From contig JACPOR010000007.1 of the NCBI GenBank assembly GCA_016191425.1, positions 1 to 64,000 of the forward strand: a DNA stretch of 64,000 nt. The letters run 5' to 3'. Position 1 is the first letter of the stretch. Every line of letters starts with the position of its first letter. The notes beneath the pieces were generated by a model. The model saw only the letters and a program-made list of their open reading frames with translations. It made no database searches and was not told the DNA's origin. Position numbers and translations under genes: made by a program. Positions 56,238-64,000 of this stretch are shown in pieces. This DNA is from Chloroflexota bacterium (lineage in GTDB: Bacteria; Chloroflexota; Limnocylindria; Limnocylindrales; CSP1-4).

Positions 56238-57856
56238 GCCTGCGCTCCCCAGTCTGCCAGGCGCGAGCGACGGCGATCGCGTCGATCGGGGAGGTTGAGC
56301 GGCACGTCACGCAGGTCGAGCACCACGCCCGCAAGGCCGCCGGCGACCGGCACCCTGACCCGTCGGGCGCGTTTGCCGAGGCGGACCGGCTCGGAGAATT
56401 CGAAGTGTGCTTCCCCGTGCGAACCCGGCGGCAGATCAAGGAAGGCAAGCTCGCCGGGTGTCAGATCGCGTTTCGTGACGCTTCCTCCCGCCTCGAGCGA
56501 CACACGACCGCTCCTCGCCCCGGCCCGCCGTCCGCTGGCTCGGAGCCCGCCGATCCCGCTGGCGATGACCAGACTGCCGAGCGGCACCAGCGCGTCGCGG
56601 ACGAGGTCGGCCAGCAGCGATCGCCGTTCATCCGCATCCTCGATCGTCCCGATCGGGCCGAGCAGCCGAGCGTGGTCCCAGGCCAGCTGGGTTGAGCCTG
56701 GCCGCCGAATCGTGTCGGCGACTCCAAGCACCATCGCCGACGCCGGAGCCGTCGCGAACGCGCCCCCGGCGATCACGGTCAGGTCGGCGGGCGGGCGACC
56801 GGTCAGGTCCGGCGTCAGGGCCGCGAGCCGGGTGAGCGCGGCGCTCACGGCCGCGAGGCGCAGTCGTGCCCCATCACCGGCCGCGTCGACCCACGGATGA
56901 CGACGCAGGTCGCGAAGGCGGTCGCTCATCCGGTGCCGATCGAGGCTCCCGGTCGTCCAGGCCAGCACGGAATCCACCGTGTCGTCATCCGGCTCGGGAG
57001 GAACAAGTCCGCCTTCGGCACTCACGATCCCTCGACAGGATGGTCCGGATCCGGCGGCGCCGGGCTCGGCGAGGAGTCGGGCACCGCCGTCGAACCCGAC
57101 CTCGAGCAGTTCGACCCGCAGGTCGAGGAGCTCCGCGAGCGAAGCCGTGACGGCGCGGAGGTTGGATCGGCCGTCGATGGGATCCCATCGCAGCCCGTCG
57201 AGCACCGCGCGCAGCGCATGGCTCGTACCCCGTCGGCCCGACGGCGGCGGTGCCTCCACGATCCGATCGGGATCGCCCGGGTCATCGGCCATGGCATGTG
57301 TCCATGCCCGGCGGGCCCGAATCGCCGGGCCGATCAGCATTCGAAGGTCGGGTCGCCGGCGCGCAACCGCACCACCCAGGGCGGCAAGATCCTCGAGTGC
57401 CCGCCGCTCATCAGGGCCCGGCGGATCTCCGGCCCCGATGAGGACGGCGTCGACGTCGGGGTCCAGGGCACATGCGGTCATCTCGCGCGGGTCATGGGAT
57501 TCCGTCGAGGCCGACCTGATGCGCCAGCCGGTCCGGATGGCCTCCGACTCCAGATCGACGACGATCCGGCGCGAGGCCCCGAGGACGAGGAGGAGTCCCG
57601 GCGGGCGGCTTCGGGCGGCCAGGGTCGGGATCGCGTCGAGTACCCCGGCCCGGAGTTCCGGCCACGCGCCGAGTTCAGGGTCCGCGGCGCGGACGCGGGC
57701 TATGAGCGTCCCCAGGAGCGCCGCCTCGGGCGTTCCGGCAGGACCGGCGAGCGTTCCCGCGAGCCGCCATCGACCGTCGGCGCGCACGAGGAGGCTGACC
57801 GAGGTGGTCGCGGCACCCGCGTCGAGGACGGCCAGCGTTCTTGGAGCCCTGGTCAC
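56216..57856 (-). CDS. MutL-like (glutamate-mutase-associated) ASKHA protein
   Basis: 546 aa. LAVLDAGAATTSVSLLV at the start fits an ASKHA-type nucleotide fold. DPDVDAVLIGAGDPP, ADLTVIAGGAFATAPASAMVLGV and TQLAWDHARLLGPIG resemble the MutL protein family found with some cobalamin-dependent mutases. This is distinct from the DNA mismatch-repair MutL. No mutase subunit is encoded nearby, so the function is unknown. It overlaps the 342-aa gene. Confidence 0.55.
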   Translation of the reverse strand: MTRAPRTLAVLDAGAATTSVSLLVRADGRWRLAGTLAGPAGTPEAALLGTLIARVRAADPELGAWPELRAGVLDAIPTLAARSRPPGLLLVLGASRRIVVDLESEAIRTGWRIRSASTESHDPREMTACALDPDVDAVLIGAGDPPGPDERRALEDLAALGGAVARRRPDLRMLIGPAIRARRAWTHAMADDPGDPDRIVEAPPPSGRRGTSHALRAVLDGLRWDPIDGRSNLRAVTASLAELLDLRVELLEVGFDGGARLLAEPGAAGSGPSCRGIVSAEGGLVPPEPDDDTVDSVLAWTTGSLDRHRMSDRLRDLRRHPWVDAAGDGARLRLAAVSAALTRLAALTPDLTGRPPADLTVIAGGAFATAPASAMVLGVADTIRRPGSTQLAWDHARLLGPIGTIEDADERRSLLADLVRDALVPLGSLVIASGIGGLRASGRRAGARSGRVSLEAGGSVTKRDLTPGELAFLDLPPGSHGEAHFEFSEPVRLGKRARRVRVPVAGGLAGVVLDLRDVPLNLPDRRDRRRSRLADWGAQAWPHDDR

Positions 57857-57907
57857 CCCGTCATGCTACGGGGCCCGGCCGTCGGAGGTCATGACGCGCT
57901 GGGGAGT

Positions 57908-58204
57908 TCATGCGTCCCAGGTGATCTCCTCGTCGAGTTCCTCGAGCCGCTCGATGAGCTGGTCGATGCCGTCCTCGTCGGCGAGGATGGCCGTGGCACC
58001 CGCGACGTCTCCCCCGAAGAGACTCCGCAGGACCGGGTCGAAGAAGAGCATCGCGTTCGCGCCGAGTGGCCGGTAGGGTCGGCTGGCATGCAGGAAGTGC
58101 ACGGCGGATGTGGTCAGGCCGCGAAGCTGGATCTCCCGGGCGACCTGTTCGACGAGTTCGTCGCGCTGTTCGTCGGGCAGCTGGCCCGGTCCGGCGGCGG
58201 TCAT
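57908..58204 (-). CDS. Small acidic protein of unknown function
   Basis: 98 aa, acidic at the C-terminus (LIERLEELDEEITWDA) with a hydrophobic middle (ANAMLFFDPVLRSLFGGD). Its ATG overlaps the macro-domain stop (ATGA), so the two are co-translated. No family recognised. Confidence 0.6.
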   Translation of the reverse strand: MTAAGPGQLPDEQRDELVEQVAREIQLRGLTTSAVHFLHASRPYRPLGANAMLFFDPVLRSLFGGDVAGATAILADEDGIDQLIERLEELDEEITWDA

Positions 58205-58752
58205 CGGTCGACACCCGGATCACGGGCCGGGAATCGGACCGGAGCGCCGGTGGGCTCTCCGAGAGCGCGATCGAAGGCCCGATAGGCCTCCGCGCCCCGA
58301 AGGGCCAGGATCACGTGCTCGATTCCTGGATCACTGGCCAGCTCCTCTCGCAGCGTCCTGACGGTGATCTCGGCAGCCTCCGCCAGCGGAAACCCGCCGA
58401 GTCCCGTACCGAGCGCGGGAAAGGCAATGCTCGACATGCCAAGCTCCCGAGCGTGAGCCATCGCGCTGCGAATGGCCGTCGCAATCGCCCAGGCGGACGT
58501 CCGATGATCACGATCGAGCGAAACCGCATGGATGATCACGTGCGCGGCAAGGGTACCGGCCTCGGTGACGACGGCCGACCCCACCGGGATGGGCCCCTGG
58601 CGGACAGCGGCGAACTCGATGGCGTCTCCGCCGGCTCGTTTGAGGGCGCCGCCGACGCCGGTCGACATCCACAGCGTGGGGCTGGCGGGGTTCACGATCG
58701 CGTCCACCTCGAGGACGCAGATATCCCCGTTCCAGAGTTCGAGGCGCGTCAT
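58201..58752 (-). CDS. Macro-domain (ADP-ribose-binding) hydrolase-like protein
   Basis: 183 aa. Macro-domain loops VDAIVNPASPTLWMSTGVGGAL and AFPALGTGLGGFPLAEAAE are conserved. Such proteins bind or remove ADP-ribose, O-acetyl-ADP-ribose or related phosphates. It lies beside alr in a cell-wall/cofactor run and overlaps the next small gene. Exact substrate unknown. Confidence 0.88.
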   Translation of the reverse strand: MTRLELWNGDICVLEVDAIVNPASPTLWMSTGVGGALKRAGGDAIEFAAVRQGPIPVGSAVVTEAGTLAAHVIIHAVSLDRDHRTSAWAIATAIRSAMAHARELGMSSIAFPALGTGLGGFPLAEAAEITVRTLREELASDPGIEHVILALRGAEAYRAFDRALGEPTGAPVRFPARDPGVDR

Positions 58753-58753
58753 C

Positions 58754-60007
58754 CTACCCTCCGGACAGGAGCGTGCGGACCACCACCGGCCCGGACGCGG
58801 CATGGTACACCCGGGGCAGGCGCCGGGCCATGCCGGTCACCACTTCCCACGAATTCGTGCCGCGGGCCCTGGCCACTGCGGCGACGCTGATGACCGCGTC
58901 CCCCTGCCATCCGAACAAGGTGAATTCGTCGGCCACGGTCACGGGGGTTCCGGGCACGGTCGAGACGTCGGCCATCACGGCGTCCATCGCGACGTTGCCG
59001 ACGAGCCGCACACGGTGACCGCGGACGAGGGCCTCCGCCCGGTTCGACAGCGCCCGCGACCAGCCGTCTCCGTACCCCAGCGGAAGGGTCGCAATCCGTG
59101 TCGGCCGGGTAGTCCGATACGTCGGCCCATAGCTGATCCCCCACCCGGCCGGGAGATCAGCAACGCGGACAGGCCGGGCACGCAGGGACATCGCGGGACG
59201 CAGGAACGCGGCTTCGGGATCGAGCGGCCGGCCGGCCAGTTCGTCCGGTACCAGGCCATAGATTGACAGGCCGGGACGGATCCCACCATCGGCCACGACG
59301 CCGTCCGAAAGCAGCGAGCCGCTCGCGTGGACGTGCCGGCGCGGCAGGCGGACGCCGGCGGCTCGAAGCTCAGTGGCCGCGCGGTCGAAGGCCTCGATCT
59401 GGCGACGCGTGATGTCGACATCCTCCGGAGCCTGGAGGTGGGTCCACAGCCCATCGATGCGGCTCGTGGGTCGCTCGCCGATGGAGCGTGCTGCGGCAAC
59501 CAGGGCCGGTCCGATGAAGCCGCCCCGCCCGAGCCCGGTTTCCACCTCGAGCTGGATCCGGAGCGGTCGGCGCGGCGGTCGGCTCGCGAGCGTCTCGAGG
59601 GTCGCAGCCAGCAGGTCGGGATCCCCGGCGGTGATCGAGACACGGCGCTGGGCGGCCTCCGCAACCCAGGCCGGCGGGACCGGGTAGAGCACCAGGAGGG
59701 GCGCCCGGATACCGCCCGCGCGGAGTACCAGTGCCTCATCGATGGTGGCCACGCAGAAGCCGTCGGCCCCGGCCGCCGTGAGCGCTCGTGCGACCTCGAT
59801 CGCACCATGCCCGTACGCGTCGGCCTTGACGACAGGGAAGATCGGCGTGCGCAGCCCGGCCATCGACCGGATCACGGCCATATTGCCGCGAATGGCGTCG
59901 AGGTCGACGTCGAGCCAGGCCGATCGCGGCAGCGCATCGTCGACGCCGGGGCCAGCCGAAGCCAGGATCGCCGTCGACCGGCGTCCGGTTCGCCATGGCC
60001 CGGTCAT
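58754..60007 (-). CDS. alr: Alanine racemase
   Basis: 417-aa PLP enzyme with the lysine signature VVKADAYGHG (K61) and the catalytic-Tyr segment ISYGPTY. It makes D-alanine for peptidoglycan. The ATG overlaps the nnrD stop (ATGA). The C-terminal beta-domain (VRLVGNVAMDAVMADVS) is present. Confidence 0.95.
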   Translation of the reverse strand: MTGPWRTGRRSTAILASAGPGVDDALPRSAWLDVDLDAIRGNMAVIRSMAGLRTPIFPVVKADAYGHGAIEVARALTAAGADGFCVATIDEALVLRAGGIRAPLLVLYPVPPAWVAEAAQRRVSITAGDPDLLAATLETLASRPPRRPLRIQLEVETGLGRGGFIGPALVAAARSIGERPTSRIDGLWTHLQAPEDVDITRRQIEAFDRAATELRAAGVRLPRRHVHASGSLLSDGVVADGGIRPGLSIYGLVPDELAGRPLDPEAAFLRPAMSLRARPVRVADLPAGWGISYGPTYRTTRPTRIATLPLGYGDGWSRALSNRAEALVRGHRVRLVGNVAMDAVMADVSTVPGTPVTVADEFTLFGWQGDAVISVAAVARARGTNSWEVVTGMARRLPRVYHAASGPVVVRTLLSGG

Positions 60008-61068
60008 GCGTCGGTCGCGTCCGGTGATCGAACGACGAACCCGAGGCGTTTCCCGCCACGGTCGCGCTCCGCGATGACGGCGAGCCGCTTCCGCGCGATT
60101 GGCAGGGCCTCGCACAGGTCGGAGGCGAGCAGGCCCGCGTCCCCGAGACGATCCCGAACGATGTCTCCGGCCATGCCATGGAGGTAGACGCCGACCCGCG
60201 CCGCCCGCGCCGTCGACAGCCCCTGGGCCAGCAGCGCTCCGACAACACCGGCCAGGACGTCGCCGGTGCCTCCGGTCGCCAGGGCGGGATTCTCGAATGG
60301 CGCGACAGACGAGCCCCCGTCCGGGTCCGCGATCACCGTCCGGGCGCCCTTCAAGATCACGACCTGTCCCCACCGCGCCGCCGCGTCACGGGTCGCCTTG
60401 AGACGGGCGGCATCGTCGCCCACGAGATCCCCGTCGTCGGCCGGCTCGGCGCCTTCGCCACCGCGAAGGCGGGCGAACTCGCCAGGGTGTGGCGTCAGCA
60501 CCGACGGCCGATGAGATTCGGTCCACCACGAACCGAGCGTGGCCATCGAGCGGAGCGCTTCCGCGTCGAGGACCAGGGGCGCCGGTGCCTCCTCACCGCT
60601 GGAGTCGATCAGCTCGCGGACGAGCTCCGTCGTCGCCAGCCCCGGTCGAAGGCCCGGCCCGAGGACGATCGCGTCATGCTCGTGGTCGAGAATTCGGGCC
60701 AGCGCCGCCTCCGGGTCCAATTCCCCGTCCTCGTCCTCGGGGAGGGCCATCGTCGTCGCCTCCACCACCTTGCCGGCGAACAGCATCTGGAGCGATTCGG
60801 GAACAGCCAGGGTCACGAGCCCTGCGCCGGCCCGCCCGGCGGCGCGGCAGACGAGGAGGGGCGCGCCCGCGTAGTCGAGGGATCCCGCGATGACGAGCAC
60901 CTTGCCGAACGTACCCTTGTGCCCGCGGGCGGCTCGGTCGGGCAGCAGTCGGGCGACGATCCTGTCGTCGAGCACCTCCGTGCCGGACCCCGGACCCACC
61001 TCGGCGGCGACGGGCGCGGCCGGCTCGGACCCACGGAGTTCGCGGAAGCCCAGCGGCCGCTCAGCCAT
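60004..61068 (-). CDS. nnrD: ADP-dependent (S)-NAD(P)H-hydrate dehydratase
   Basis: 354 aa. The ribokinase-like dehydratase has GHKGTFGKVLVIAGS, VLTPHPGEFARL and the ATP-binding NPALATGGTGDVLAGVVGALLAQG. It repairs hydrated NAD(P)H. The N-terminal epimerase domain of the usual fused Nnr is absent. It lies in the typical acpS-nnrD-alr neighbourhood, with the start ATG at 61068 overlapping the acpS stop. Confidence 0.92.
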   Translation of the reverse strand: MAERPLGFRELRGSEPAAPVAAEVGPGSGTEVLDDRIVARLLPDRAARGHKGTFGKVLVIAGSLDYAGAPLLVCRAAGRAGAGLVTLAVPESLQMLFAGKVVEATTMALPEDEDGELDPEAALARILDHEHDAIVLGPGLRPGLATTELVRELIDSSGEEAPAPLVLDAEALRSMATLGSWWTESHRPSVLTPHPGEFARLRGGEGAEPADDGDLVGDDAARLKATRDAAARWGQVVILKGARTVIADPDGGSSVAPFENPALATGGTGDVLAGVVGALLAQGLSTARAARVGVYLHGMAGDIVRDRLGDAGLLASDLCEALPIARKRLAVIAERDRGGKRLGFVVRSPDATDA

Positions 61069-61621
61069 CGGCAGCGCCTCCGGGCGATGCCTCGTGCAGT
61101 GCCCGGATCCTGTCCATCCGGGCAAGGATGCGCCGCTCGCGATCATCGAGTCGGGCGTCGATGTCCGGCGGAAAGACGTACCGCCCACCGGCCTGGCGGA
61201 CCCCGAAGGCGATCGCGACGGCGTAATCCGATTCGTGGGAGATGGAGACCGCAACGCGCTCCATGCCCAGCTGCTCGGCCCGCGCGGCGGCGCGGCCGTG
61301 GAGGCGAATGGACGGCTGCCCGGTCGGGAGGCGCTCGATCTCGATATCCTGCCAGCCGATGCCGCGGACGCCGAGCCCGAGCACCTTGCTGACGGCCTCC
61401 TTGGCAGCCCAGCGCCCGGCGAACGTCTCGGGCCGGTCGCGGACGTAGCGCTGCTCGGCAGGGGTCAAGACGCGACGGCTGAAGCGAGCGCCAAATCGGG
61501 CGAGCGACCGACGGATCCGGTCGACCTTGATGATGTCGATGCCGAGTTCCGTCGTGCCCGCCGGAACCTGGCCCGGACCTCGGCCGCCGGGCTCGACACC
61601 GGGCTCGCGAAGATCGGGCAT
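61061..61621 (-). CDS. acpS: Holo-[acyl-carrier-protein] synthase
   Basis: 186 aa with GIDIIKVDRIRRSL, GRWAAKEAVSKVLG and the Ser-His pair region SISHESDYAVAIAFG. It transfers 4'-phosphopantetheine from CoA to ACP. A ~65-residue C-terminal extension beyond the usual ~120-residue domain and a short N-terminal leader are unusual. It overlaps nnrD and follows glmS after nine bases. Confidence 0.9.
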   Translation of the reverse strand: MPDLREPGVEPGGRGPGQVPAGTTELGIDIIKVDRIRRSLARFGARFSRRVLTPAEQRYVRDRPETFAGRWAAKEAVSKVLGLGVRGIGWQDIEIERLPTGQPSIRLHGRAAARAEQLGMERVAVSISHESDYAVAIAFGVRQAGGRYVFPPDIDARLDDRERRILARMDRIRALHEASPGGAADG

Positions 61622-61630
61622 TCGTGGCGC

Positions 61631-63463
61631 CTATTCGACCGTGACGGATTTCGCCAGGTTGCGCGGCTGGTCCACATCCGTTCCTCGGGCGATCGCCATG
61701 TGGTAGGCGAATAGCTGGAGCGGAATGATCGCCAGCACCGATGAGATGGCTTCGTGGGTCTCCGGGACCCAGGCGACGTCGTCCGCGTATCGCTCGATGT
61801 GGGTGTCACCCTCGGTCGCGACGGCGATCACTCGGGCATCCCGGGCGCGACCTTCCATCACATTGCTGATGAGCTTGTCATAGGTCGAAGACCGGGTCGC
61901 GATCGCCACGAGCGGGCAGTCCGCGTCGAGCAGGGAGATCGGTCCATGCTTCAGCTCGCCCGCCGGATAACCCTCGGCATGGACGTAGCTGATCTCCTTG
62001 AGCTTCAGGGCTCCTTCGAGCGCGGCCGGATACGTCGCTCCGCGGCCGACGAACATGAAGCCACGCGAGTTCACGTAGCGACGGGCCAGGCCCTCCGCGC
62101 GTGGGGCATTGGCATCGAGGGCACGCTGCGCGGCGTCGGGTAGGGCATGCAGAGCCCGGCCAAGTTCGAGTTCCTGCTCATCGGACATGCTGCCACGCAG
62201 CCGGCCGATGGCGGCGGCGAGGATCACGAGGGTCGTCACCTGGGTCACGAATGTCTTGGACGCGGCGACGGCGATCTCGGGGCCGGCCTGGAGGAACAGC
62301 ACGGCGGCGGCCTCGCGCGTGATGGCCGACCCGACGGTGTTGGTAACCGCGATGATCGGGCAGCCGCGTTCGCGAGCGAGCCGCGTCGGCGCGATGGTGT
62401 CGGCGGTTTCCCCCGACTGGGTGACGGCGATCACGAGCGTGCGGGCGTCGAGTGGCGGCGGGCTGTAGCGGAACTCCGAGCCGACCGTCACCCGTGCGGG
62501 CAGGCCCGTCCATGCTTCGAGGGCGGCAGCGCCGACCTGGGCCGCGTACGACGCCGTGCCGCAGGCGACGAGTTCGATCCGGGTGATCGTCCGGAGCACC
62601 GGGAGCAGGGCCTCGATCTCGGGAACATGCACACGCTCGTCTCGGCCGACTCGTCCGGCGAGGGCCTGCCGGAGCGCCGTCGGCTGCTCGTGGATCTCCT
62701 TGAGCATGAAATGCTCGTAGCCACCCTTTTCGGCCACCTCGGGGGACCAGTCGATCAGCGTCTCCGGGCGCTCGCGGACCACGCCCTCGACGTCGGTGAT
62801 CAGCACGCCCGTCGGGCGCACGTCGGCGACGTCCCCCTCCTCCAGGAAGATGATGCGGTTCGTGTGGGCCAGGACGGCCGCCACGTCGCTGGCGATGAAC
62901 GACTCCTCGCCATTGCGACCGACCACGAGGGGCACATCCTGGCGGGCTCCGACGAGGCGCCCGCGCTCGGCGCGATGCATCACGACGATGGCGTAGGCGC
63001 CCTCGACGCGGCGGAGCGCGGCCCGGACCGCATCCGCGAGATCGCCTTCGTAGGCCTCCTCCACAAGGTGCGCCAGAGCCTCGGTGTCGGTTTCCGATAC
63101 GAGGCGATGGCCTCGAGCTTCGAGGCCATCGCGGAGCTCCCGGAAGTTCTCGATGATCCCGTTGTGGATCACCGTGATGTCGCCAGTGCAATCGCCGTGG
63201 GGATGGGCATTGAGGTCGTTCGGACGCCCATGGGTCGCCCAGCGCGTATGGGCGAGACCCATCGCCGCGTGGGGTGTCCGCTCGGCGAGGGCCGTCGTCA
63301 GGTTGCCGAGCTTGCCGGCCTTCTTCTCGACGAAGAGGACGCCCTCCTCGTCAACGAGCGCGATGCCCGCCGAGTCGTAGCCCCGATACTCGAGACGGCG
63401 AAGTCCCTCGATGAGAATGGGCCCGGCCTCGCGGGGCCCCGTGTATCCGACGATGCCGCACAT
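61631..63463 (-). CDS. glmS: Glutamine-fructose-6-phosphate aminotransferase (isomerising)
   Basis: 610 aa. Cys2 in MCGIVGYTG is the glutaminase nucleophile; NTDTEALAHL-type and two SIS domains with VACGTASYAA, AVTQSGETADTI and a C-terminal LAKSVTVE follow. It forms glucosamine-6-phosphate, first step to UDP-GlcNAc with glmM and glmU. A ~70-base gap separates it from glmM. No glmS ribozyme was seen. Confidence 0.96.
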   Translation of the reverse strand: MCGIVGYTGPREAGPILIEGLRRLEYRGYDSAGIALVDEEGVLFVEKKAGKLGNLTTALAERTPHAAMGLAHTRWATHGRPNDLNAHPHGDCTGDITVIHNGIIENFRELRDGLEARGHRLVSETDTEALAHLVEEAYEGDLADAVRAALRRVEGAYAIVVMHRAERGRLVGARQDVPLVVGRNGEESFIASDVAAVLAHTNRIIFLEEGDVADVRPTGVLITDVEGVVRERPETLIDWSPEVAEKGGYEHFMLKEIHEQPTALRQALAGRVGRDERVHVPEIEALLPVLRTITRIELVACGTASYAAQVGAAALEAWTGLPARVTVGSEFRYSPPPLDARTLVIAVTQSGETADTIAPTRLARERGCPIIAVTNTVGSAITREAAAVLFLQAGPEIAVAASKTFVTQVTTLVILAAAIGRLRGSMSDEQELELGRALHALPDAAQRALDANAPRAEGLARRYVNSRGFMFVGRGATYPAALEGALKLKEISYVHAEGYPAGELKHGPISLLDADCPLVAIATRSSTYDKLISNVMEGRARDARVIAVATEGDTHIERYADDVAWVPETHEAISSVLAIIPLQLFAYHMAIARGTDVDQPRNLAKSVTVE

Positions 63464-63537
63464 CCGTGATCAAGTCCTCTGTCTGTTCGCGCCGGCATTG
63501 CCGAACGCTGACTCGCTCGGAGAGGTGGGCACCGTGC

Positions 63538-64000
63538 TCAGTGTAGCCGCTCTGCCGCGACCGCCGCCAACGCGTCGGCCAGCTCGGAGACGATCGCTGC
63601 GTCCGGCCCCTCGACCATGACCCGGAGCGCAGGCTCGGTGCCGGAAGGCCGAACGAGGATCCGCCCGACACCGCCGAGGCGCTCCGTTGCCGCCGCGATC
63701 GCACGCTGTATGGCCGGATCCCCTTCCCATTGTTCCTTGTGACGCACGCGGACGGCTCGCTGCTGCTGCGGCATGAGCTCGATGTCGCCGGCGAGATCGG
63801 CCAGCGATCGCCCGGATTCGATCATCACGCGAAGGACCTCGAGGGCGGTCACGATTCCATCGCCGGAGGTCGTGTGGTCGGCGATGATCACATGCCCGCT
63901 CTTCTCCCCGCCCAGGCCGGCTCCAGCGACCTGCATGCCCTCGAGGATGTACTTGTCGCCGACGGGGGTACGCACAACAGTGCCGCCGACGGCCTCCACC
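63538..64000 (-). CDS. glmM: Phosphoglucosamine mutase, C-terminal part (runs off the window)
   Basis: Only the last ~154 codons are visible, and the start lies beyond base 64000. VGDKYILEGM, LGGEKSGHVIIADHTTSGDG and the substrate-binding RILVRPSGTEPALRVMVEG are diagnostic of GlmM. It isomerises glucosamine-6-phosphate to glucosamine-1-phosphate between GlmS and GlmU. Confidence 0.93.
   Translation of the reverse strand, partial: VEAVGGTVVRTPVGDKYILEGMQVAGAGLGGEKSGHVIIADHTTSGDGIVTALEVLRVMIESGRSLADLAGDIELMPQQQRAVRVRHKEQWEGDPAIQRAIAAATERLGGVGRILVRPSGTEPALRVMVEGPDAAIVSELADALAAVAAERLH

Noticed and set aside
56216-57856. DNA mismatch-repair MutL
   Set aside because: No GHKL ATPase motifs are present. 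The protein resembles the unrelated glutamate-mutase-associated MutL family.
63464-63537. glmS ribozyme
   Set aside because: The short gap before glmS has no recognisable ribozyme core.

Overview
This 64 kb window is very GC-rich bacterial chromosome with tightly packed genes, many GTG starts and ATGA/GTGA gene overlaps. Two putative F420-type oxidoreductases (a Ddn-like protein and a PPOX-fold protein), PspC-domain envelope-stress proteins, a single-chain glycyl-tRNA synthetase and a MutL-like ASKHA protein suggest an uncultured high-GC Chloroflexota (Limnocylindria-like) genome. Deep actinobacterial ancestry cannot be excluded by eye. No rRNA, tRNA, insertion sequence, prophage or CRISPR array was recognised.

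Layout. 0-7 kb: ACC deaminase divergent from a solitary Mrr/AspBHI-like restriction enzyme, a secreted beta-propeller, a flavodoxin, and two toxin-antitoxin pairs (AbrB-VapC and RHH-MazF), each with a visible operator-like element. 7-11 kb: a two-component system with a PspC-domain kinase, divergent from a PspC/LiaF-like membrane protein, then a Ddn-like enzyme. 11.6-22.5 kb: the most distinctive locus. It holds an ammonium transporter, a PucR regulator and a plus-strand operon encoding the three subunits of an oxamate carbamoyltransferase (AllH/DUF2877, AllF/FdrA, AllG/DUF1116), a carbamate kinase, a biuret-hydrolase-like amidase, an NCS2-type permease and an orphan allophanate-hydrolase C-terminal-like domain. 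Together these would import or trim a ureide, phosphorolyse it to carbamoyl phosphate and make ATP plus ammonia. 22.5-25.7 kb: gcvP behind a tandem glycine riboswitch. 26-34 kb: accessory metabolic genes (YHS protein, HAD phosphatase, flavodoxin, pirin, thymidine kinase, nucleoside hydrolase) and a secreted GH25 lysozyme with a lipoprotein. 34.9-37 kb: a MerR-like HTH fused to a TOBE domain, with modA and modB but no modC. 37-43 kb: malic enzyme convergent with ppdK (split by an in-frame TGA), then a flavin reductase. 43-47 kb: glyS, a PPOX protein, recO and a damaged polyprenyl synthetase gene. 47-64 kb: a long minus-strand run of housekeeping genes, glmM-glmS-acpS-nnrD-alr-macro domain-small ORF, then mutL-like-unknown-tsaE-tsaB-rimI-tsaD-rsmA-ispE-ridA-glmU-corC.

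Two window-wide peculiarities deserve attention. First, four conserved genes (amt, polyprenyl synthetase, corC-like, tsaD) lack a clean internal block of about 22 to 53 residues that their families normally have. Three remain in frame, and functional residues are lost in at least two. ppdK also has an in-frame TGA at a position normally occupied by Arg. Second, short tandem duplications (units of 15 to 47 bp, each a different sequence) sit at gene 3' ends, often repeating the stop codon. Real slippage-prone evolution and assembly error are both possible explanations.

Starts were chosen by Shine-Dalgarno match, family length and catalytic-residue numbering. Deletion sizes are estimates from remembered family sequences and not from computed alignments.
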